Source: Marinoscillum furvescens DSM 4134 (GTDB taxonomy: Bacteria; Bacteroidota; Bacteroidia; Cytophagales; Cyclobacteriaceae). Taken from it: a stretch of DNA of 64,000 nt. This document shows positions 60,201 to 64,000 of the stretch, piece after piece. The notes below the pieces were generated by a model, which saw only the letters and a list, made by a program, of their open reading frames with translations, was not told where the DNA came from and searched no databases. Positions within the stretch are counted from its first letter, which is position 1. Every line of letters starts with the position of its first letter. Made by a program: the position numbers and the translations under genes. The stretch spans positions 25,499 through 89,498 of the forward strand of contig NZ_QREG01000010.1 of the NCBI RefSeq assembly GCF_003386095.1, in the 5' to 3' direction.

Positions 60201-60869
60201 TTGCTGGTCACTTACAGCAGCTCCAACGATACGGTGGCCACCATCGTCAACAATGAAGTACATATCGTAGGAGTCGGTAGTACCACCATTACTGCGTATC
60301 AGGTAGGTAGCAATGCTTATCAGCCAGCTGATCCGGTCACTCAGGTACTGCAGGTGAAGAAAGAACAAGTGATCACTTTCGAGGCACTGCCTGTGAAATC
60401 AGTGGGAGATGAGCCTTTTGATCCGGGTGCTACGGTATCATCTGGTTTGCCTATCACTTATACCAGTTCTGATGCCGACGTAGCGGAAATAATTGATGGT
60501 AAGATACACCTCAAGGGATCCGGCGTGGTAACCATCACCGCCAGCCAGCCTGGAGATGACCTGTATTTTGCAGCGGATGAAGTGGCCCAAAACATGGCAG
60601 TATTGGGAGGAACTGTCTTGAGTGTTGCTGATGGACTAAGGGTTTACCCTAATCCGGTGGATACATGGGTGAAGATTGTTAATTCCAGTCAAGAGCGTTT
60701 TACAGATTACCGCTTATATGCTGTTAATGGTCAACTACTAAAGAGTGGAAGCATTGGTCCAACAGCCACCACCGTTCATATAGCGCTACCCAACTTCCAT
60801 ACTGGCCTCTACATTTTGAAAGTAAGTAATCAAAATACTTCTCAGGTTTTCAGATTGATAAAACACTAA
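57276..60869 (+). CDS. T9SS-exported alginate-lyase-superfamily protein with CBM6-like, F5/8C-like and Ig-like domains
   Basis: The start at MKNITFVLWFLVMIPWIAPAQ gives a signal peptide; an in-frame ATG 63 bp earlier lies inside the preceding gene. The protein is 1197 residues. The alpha/alpha-barrel of the alginate lyase superfamily (about 22-480) is recognised by HPGLSHKQSDLDRMKAMV, SNVIIIMLEAAELV, and ESSRDQAHTSFGLGLLCSI; the Arg/His in SRDQAH are likely active-site residues. Then follow CBM6-like (484-630), F5/8C-like (639-785), four Ig-like repeats and a T9SS domain (VYPNPVDTWVKI). It probably eliminates uronate-containing chains, but the substrate is not proven and need not be alginate. 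The gene starts 22 bp after its neighbour. Confidence 0.87.
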   Translation: MKNITFVLWFLVMIPWIAPAQRQFVHPGLSHKQSDLDRMKAMVNAKVDPWYSSYIDMCSKHTASFDYQVQGNTSLTQIYRDAPRTNLRIFEDDSRAAYYNALRWYIEGDERHAQKAVECLNAWTGLTYVQHNGTAALTSNVIIIMLEAAELVKSTYDGWSAVDIKKFEDMLVYPGYSDTTIPPNESAEGTWYWRAYKFDPVRAGNQELCGIRTTMAIGIFLDNEKIYDRALRYITKQPGRTDDIPFPKGPHVRKGEKDRNKYRIAYDIEVLDTEANFYGNGALTNYVYENGQAQESSRDQAHTSFGLGLLCSIGEIAWNQGDDIWGHAEDRILLGLEYSLKYGVSYFQSHPDQPNPWEPTVESGEFIQRDDATLRNHALAICPVIDLDTTRFTRDAFIHQDTWELPIAHYVGRGLRSEEDAKWTIRARDYSIVANGRYETGPSGGAYVGFGGLSFHRPKGCYGDPIKGFDVAGLPVYAMHTIPTTIEAEHYDYFVTDGEGRTYHDLTTENSGGIYRTDEGVDLEVSSDGGYNITDFEMGEYLTYTVSAPGPGTYAIKVRYAAENADGKINFAFDGEDATGNVTLPATGSLDTWLDHEVSSGVYLSAGAHSMKVSATGASSAFKLTSISLEVVSVAEFRNLATSGTASQSTTAYGGEAARAIDGNTNGNYNNNSVSHTSHEDGLKWWQVDLGKDYVITSVVVHNRTGSTSYSEILNNFTVEVINAKEDTVFSYFQEEYPNPALTVNTGEQKGRYVRIWKTSQKAITLAEVEVFGYEIQKKSQSITFDALPEKTVGDADFDAGAVASSGLPVTYTSSNTSVATIESGKIRLVGSGVTTITASQAGDDTYSAANEVAQVLMVSDPAKEEQTITLADFGAVYYGDAPFVPEASASSGLSLTFSSSNEQVAIITEGKIELKSAGVTEITARQAGDATYNPATATKTLTVQKIAQTITFEPLEPRKTSAEPFDPGATASSGLLVTYSSSNDTVATIVNNEVHIVGVGSTTITAYQVGSNAYQPADPVTQVLQVKKEQVITFEALPVKSVGDEPFDPGATVSSGLPITYTSSDADVAEIIDGKIHLKGSGVVTITASQPGDDLYFAADEVAQNMAVLGGTVLSVADGLRVYPNPVDTWVKIVNSSQERFTDYRLYAVNGQLLKSGSIGPTATTVHIALPNFHTGLYILKVSNQNTSQVFRLIKH
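58665..60397 (+). repeat. First copy of a 1.7-kb near-identical repeat encoding accessory modules
   Basis: This segment of the 57276 gene aligns without any insertion or deletion, at a constant offset of 3603 bp, with 62268-64000. It covers CBM6-like, F5/8C-like and Ig-like modules. Similarity is visibly higher than between the two catalytic parts upstream. Confidence 0.85.
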
Positions 60870-60881
60870 ATCGATTAATTC

Positions 60882-63800
60882 ATGTCATTGCATAAGCCAT
60901 TATTAGCCATTATCGTCGTACTGATGTTCTGCACCTCGCTGTGGGCTCAGCGACAATTCGTACATCCGGGCATCTCACATAAGCTGTCTGATCTTGATCG
61001 GATGAAAGCGATGGTAGAAGCAGGTGAAAAGCCCTGGATTACTACTTACAATCAACTTAAAAACCATAAAAAGGCTCAACATACCTATGCCGTAAATGTA
61101 GATCCAGCACTTACTACGGTGTACAATAACGAGAGTGACGGGTGGTTTATCAATGACGGTACAGCGGCTTACTACAATGCACTGATGTGGTACATCACCG
61201 AAGACAGTAGACATGCAGAAAAAGCTGTAGAAATATTGAATACCTGGTCTGGAATAAAACGAAACGAAATGTCCGTACCGCTGAGTTCAGGCCGAATTTG
61301 GCGGGTGATTGAAGCGGCAGAGATCATAGCACATACTTATGATGGCTGGGCAGAAGCAGACATCCAAAAGTTTAAAGATATGCTCGTGTATCCGGGGTAC
61401 TCCAGTACCACGGTGCCCGAGGAGGCTATTGCGAGCAATGATATTTCCTTTTATTGGAGAGTTTATCAGGGTGATCCGGCGCGTCATGGCAACCAGGGCC
61501 TGTTTTGCATGCGTACTATGATGGCCATGGCGATCTTCCTCGACAATGAAATCATGTATGACCGTGTGGTGCGCTATCTGAAAGGTCAACCTCACCGATC
61601 AGACGATTTGGCCTATCCTTCAGGACCGCCAATCACTACGGGACCCACCGGAGGATGTGAATATTTTGATGAGTACAAACTTCAGGGCTTTGAAACGACT
61701 GTTGAAGATTATGGCTACAATGAAGTGATCAGCAATTACATCTATGAAAATGGACAAAGTCAGGAGTCCTCGCGTGATCAGGCTCACGGTCTGGCAGGAG
61801 TAGCCACTATATCCGTGATTGCCGAGATGGCATGGAATCAGGGGGACGACTTGTATGGTCATCTGGACAACCGACTTTTGAAAGGGTTGGAGTTTTATTT
61901 CAAATACAATCTGACGTATAACAATAGTTATCCCGATCAGCCGGAGCCCTGGGAGCCGTCTGTTGCGTCGGGTGAATACATTGAGCGATTTGACCGATCT
62001 GGAAGATGGAAAGCCTTAAAAATCAACCCTTATCTTGTTTGCAGTACAGGAGAAGAGTTTCGGGAAAGAGCCAAACACAACCTAAGCCCCGTTTTTGAAA
62101 TGAACCTGGGACACTATCGAGACCGACTGAAAATGTCTGAGGAAGACACCAAGTGGCTCATCCGAGGCTTCGAAAACCTGACGAAAGAAATTGGAGTAGA
62201 AGGCGAAGGAGTTCACACCGATCACCCGGGTCATGGAGGCCTGAAATTTCGCCGGGTAAGCCCCGGTGACCCAATTAAAGGAATTGATGCAGCGGGCATT
62301 CCGATTTATGGTCTCCACACCATTCCGACCACCATTGAGGCTGAGCACTACGATTATTTTGTCACAGAGGGCCAAGGGCGCACTTATCATGACCTATCTG
62401 CCGAAAACTCTGGCGGCATCTACCGTACAGATGAAGGTGTAGACCTGGAGGTAAGCTCTGATGGAGGCTACAATATCACTGATTTTGAAACGGGTGAATA
62501 TCTAACTTATACTGTCAGTGCTCCTGGCCCTGGCACCTATGCGATCAAAGTTCGCTATGCTGCGGAAAATGCTGACGGCAAGATCAATTTCGCTTTTGAT
62601 GGAGAAGATGCTACGGGCAACGTTAACCTACCAGCTACCGGAAGTTTCGATACGTGGATGGACCATGAAGTATCCGCCGGAGTATACCTGAGCGCCGGAG
62701 TACATGCCATGAAAGTAAGTGCCACTGGGGCTTCTTCCGCATTTAAGCTGACCAGCATCAGCCTGGAAGTAGTGTCCGTGGCAGAGGTGAAAAACCTGGC
62801 CTTATCAGGTACAGCCACCCAATCCACTACCGCTTATGGAGGAGAGGCCGCTCGCGCTATAGATGGCAATACCAATGGCAACTACAACAACAACTCCGTT
62901 AGCCATACCAGCCACGAGGATGGATTGAAATGGTGGCAGGTGGACCTGGGGAAAGACCATGTCATTTCCAGTGTGGTCATCCACAATCGCACCGGTAGCA
63001 CATCATACAGTGAGCTATTAAACAACTTCACAGTAGAAGTCATCGATGCTGCAGAAGATACTGTTTTTACCTCCTTTCATGCCGACTATCCCAACCCATC
63101 GATATCCATTAACATCGGTGATCTCAAAGGGCGCTATGTACGGATTTGGAAAACTTCCGCTAAGGCCATCACGCTAGCCGAGGTAGAAGTATTTGGCTAT
63201 GAAGTACAGAAAAAAGGACAATCCATCTCTTTTGATCCACTACCGGAAAAGACACTGGGTGATGCGGCTTTTGATCCCGGTGCTGTGGCCAGCTCAGGAC
63301 TGACGGTCACCTATTCGAGCTCCAATACTGCAGTAGCTACTATCGAGTCTGGCAAAATACATTTGGTTGGCTCGGGCGTTACCACCATCACGGCAAGTCA
63401 GCCTGGCGATGATGCCTACAACGCTGCTGCAGACGTAGCTCAGGTATTGATGGTTTCTGACCCGGCCAAAACAAATCAAACCATCACAATTGAAGACTTT
63501 GGAGAAGTACACTTTGGAGATGACCCAATTGCTCCGGTAGCCAGTGCCAGTTCTGGCTTGTCTCTGACATTCAGTAGCTCCAATGAGCAGGTAGCGATCA
63601 TCACAGATGGCAAAATCGAACTTAAAAGTGCGGGTGTTACCGACATTACGGCTAGACAAGCCGGAAATGCTACCTACAACCCAGCTACAGCTACCAAAAC
63701 CCTCACGGTTCAGAAAATCGCGCAGACGATAACCTTTGAGGCACTGGCGCCTCGTAAGACGAGTGCAGAACCATTTGATCCGGGAGCTACGGCTAGTTCT

Positions 63801-64000
63801 GGTTTGCTGGTCACTTACAGCAGCTCCAACGATACAGTGGCCACTATCGTCAACAATGAAGTACATATTGTAGGAGTCGGTAGTACCATCATTACTGCGT
63901 ATCAGGTAGGTAGCAATGCTTATCAGCCAGCTGATCCGGTCACTCAGGTACTGCAGGTGAAGAAAGAACAAGTGATCACTTTCGAGGCACTGCCAGTGAA
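60882..64000 (+). CDS. Second alginate-lyase-superfamily protein of the tandem pair, cut by the window end
   Basis: The gene starts at MSLHKPLLAIIVVLMFCTSL with a signal peptide ending LWAQ, 12 bp after the stop of its tandem partner, and stays open to the window end (about 1039 residues seen). The catalytic domain (about 24-480) shows HPGISHKLSDLDRMKAMV, RIWRVIEAAEIIAHTYDGW, and QSQESSRDQAHGLAGVATIS with the same SRDQAH motif. CBM6-like, F5/8C-like and at least three complete Ig-like repeats follow; a fourth is cut. By analogy a T9SS domain lies just beyond the window. Differences in the catalytic domain (an inserted GGCEYFDEYKLQGF region) suggest a different cleavage preference from its partner. 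Confidence 0.88.
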   Translation, partial: MSLHKPLLAIIVVLMFCTSLWAQRQFVHPGISHKLSDLDRMKAMVEAGEKPWITTYNQLKNHKKAQHTYAVNVDPALTTVYNNESDGWFINDGTAAYYNALMWYITEDSRHAEKAVEILNTWSGIKRNEMSVPLSSGRIWRVIEAAEIIAHTYDGWAEADIQKFKDMLVYPGYSSTTVPEEAIASNDISFYWRVYQGDPARHGNQGLFCMRTMMAMAIFLDNEIMYDRVVRYLKGQPHRSDDLAYPSGPPITTGPTGGCEYFDEYKLQGFETTVEDYGYNEVISNYIYENGQSQESSRDQAHGLAGVATISVIAEMAWNQGDDLYGHLDNRLLKGLEFYFKYNLTYNNSYPDQPEPWEPSVASGEYIERFDRSGRWKALKINPYLVCSTGEEFRERAKHNLSPVFEMNLGHYRDRLKMSEEDTKWLIRGFENLTKEIGVEGEGVHTDHPGHGGLKFRRVSPGDPIKGIDAAGIPIYGLHTIPTTIEAEHYDYFVTEGQGRTYHDLSAENSGGIYRTDEGVDLEVSSDGGYNITDFETGEYLTYTVSAPGPGTYAIKVRYAAENADGKINFAFDGEDATGNVNLPATGSFDTWMDHEVSAGVYLSAGVHAMKVSATGASSAFKLTSISLEVVSVAEVKNLALSGTATQSTTAYGGEAARAIDGNTNGNYNNNSVSHTSHEDGLKWWQVDLGKDHVISSVVIHNRTGSTSYSELLNNFTVEVIDAAEDTVFTSFHADYPNPSISINIGDLKGRYVRIWKTSAKAITLAEVEVFGYEVQKKGQSISFDPLPEKTLGDAAFDPGAVASSGLTVTYSSSNTAVATIESGKIHLVGSGVTTITASQPGDDAYNAAADVAQVLMVSDPAKTNQTITIEDFGEVHFGDDPIAPVASASSGLSLTFSSSNEQVAIITDGKIELKSAGVTDITARQAGNATYNPATATKTLTVQKIAQTITFEALAPRKTSAEPFDPGATASSGLLVTYSSSNDTVATIVNNEVHIVGVGSTIITAYQVGSNAYQPADPVTQVLQVKKEQVITFEALPV
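62268..64000 (+). repeat. Second copy of the 1.7-kb accessory-module repeat (continues past the window)
   Basis: Collinear with 58665-60397 at a constant 3603-bp offset. Stretches such as 63564-63640 and 59961-60037 are nearly identical base for base. Confidence 0.85.

Overview
The window reads as a chromosomal segment of a marine Bacteroidota, probably of Cytophagales type (inferred from gene content only). The evidence is tandem SusC/SusD-like pairs, lipoprotein signal peptides, type IX secretion (T9SS) C-terminal sorting domains on large multidomain enzymes, and moderate GC. Almost every gene belongs to one very large polysaccharide utilization region. It holds eight family S1 sulfatases, two alpha-L-rhamnosidase-like enzymes (GH106-like and GH78-like), L-rhamnose mutarotase, and a bifunctional rhamnulose-phosphate aldolase/dehydrogenase. 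It also holds three GH71/99-like modules, a DUF5722-type module, two beta-helix proteins and two alginate-lyase-superfamily proteins. The substrate is therefore most likely a sulfated, L-rhamnose-containing (and possibly uronate-containing) algal glycan. That is inference: the hallmark ulvan genes (GH105, GH88, known ulvan lyase families) are not visible here.

Layout. (A) 1-16386, minus strand: an operon led by a 1282-aa DUF5722/GH71-99/CBM9-like fusion. It continues with a sulfatase, a frameshifted GH71/99 protein with a T9SS tail, a decayed enzyme remnant, an unclassified toroid-like enzyme, a second GH71/99 enzyme, a CBM9-like/PKD protein, rhaM, a sulfatase and a DUF1080 protein. The start of one more secreted protein is cut by the window edge. 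(B) 16872-28387, plus strand: SusC-SusD-SusC-SusD followed by a GLUG-motif lipoprotein, closed by a terminator. (C) 29263-38944, minus strand: sulfatase, GH106-like, GH78-like, then two overlapping sulfatases. (D) 39119-43234, plus strand: two sulfatases. (E) 43468-45147, minus strand: one sulfatase. (F) 45362-47470, minus strand: the rhamnulose-phosphate aldolase/dehydrogenase, divergent from a GntR-family regulator (47772-48824). (G) 49564-64000, plus strand: four giant modular proteins, two beta-helix and two alginate-lyase-like. They share F5/8C-like domains and about 80-residue Ig-like repeats; the three that are complete end in a T9SS domain.

The units appear co-regulated. A 16-bp element (roughly AGGTAGGTGCAGGATG, two AGG-type half sites 10 bp apart) lies 27-103 bp upstream of seven transcription units, always in the same orientation relative to the gene: the truncated first gene, the 1282-aa fusion, the first SusC, the sulfatases at 38944, 39119 and 45147, and the aldolase. 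A weaker eighth copy precedes the sulfatase pair at 32252. The GntR regulator is the only regulator in the window and the natural, unproven, candidate to bind it.

In a plausible working model, T9SS-exported giant enzymes and surface lipoproteins cut and bind the polymer outside the cell and the two SusCD pairs import oligosaccharides. Periplasmic or lipoprotein sulfatases, rhamnosidases and GH71/99-like enzymes then finish depolymerisation. RhaM and the aldolase/dehydrogenase feed rhamnose into central metabolism; isomerase, kinase and transporter genes must lie elsewhere. Clear noncoding stretches are 16387-16871, 28388-29262 and 48825-49563.
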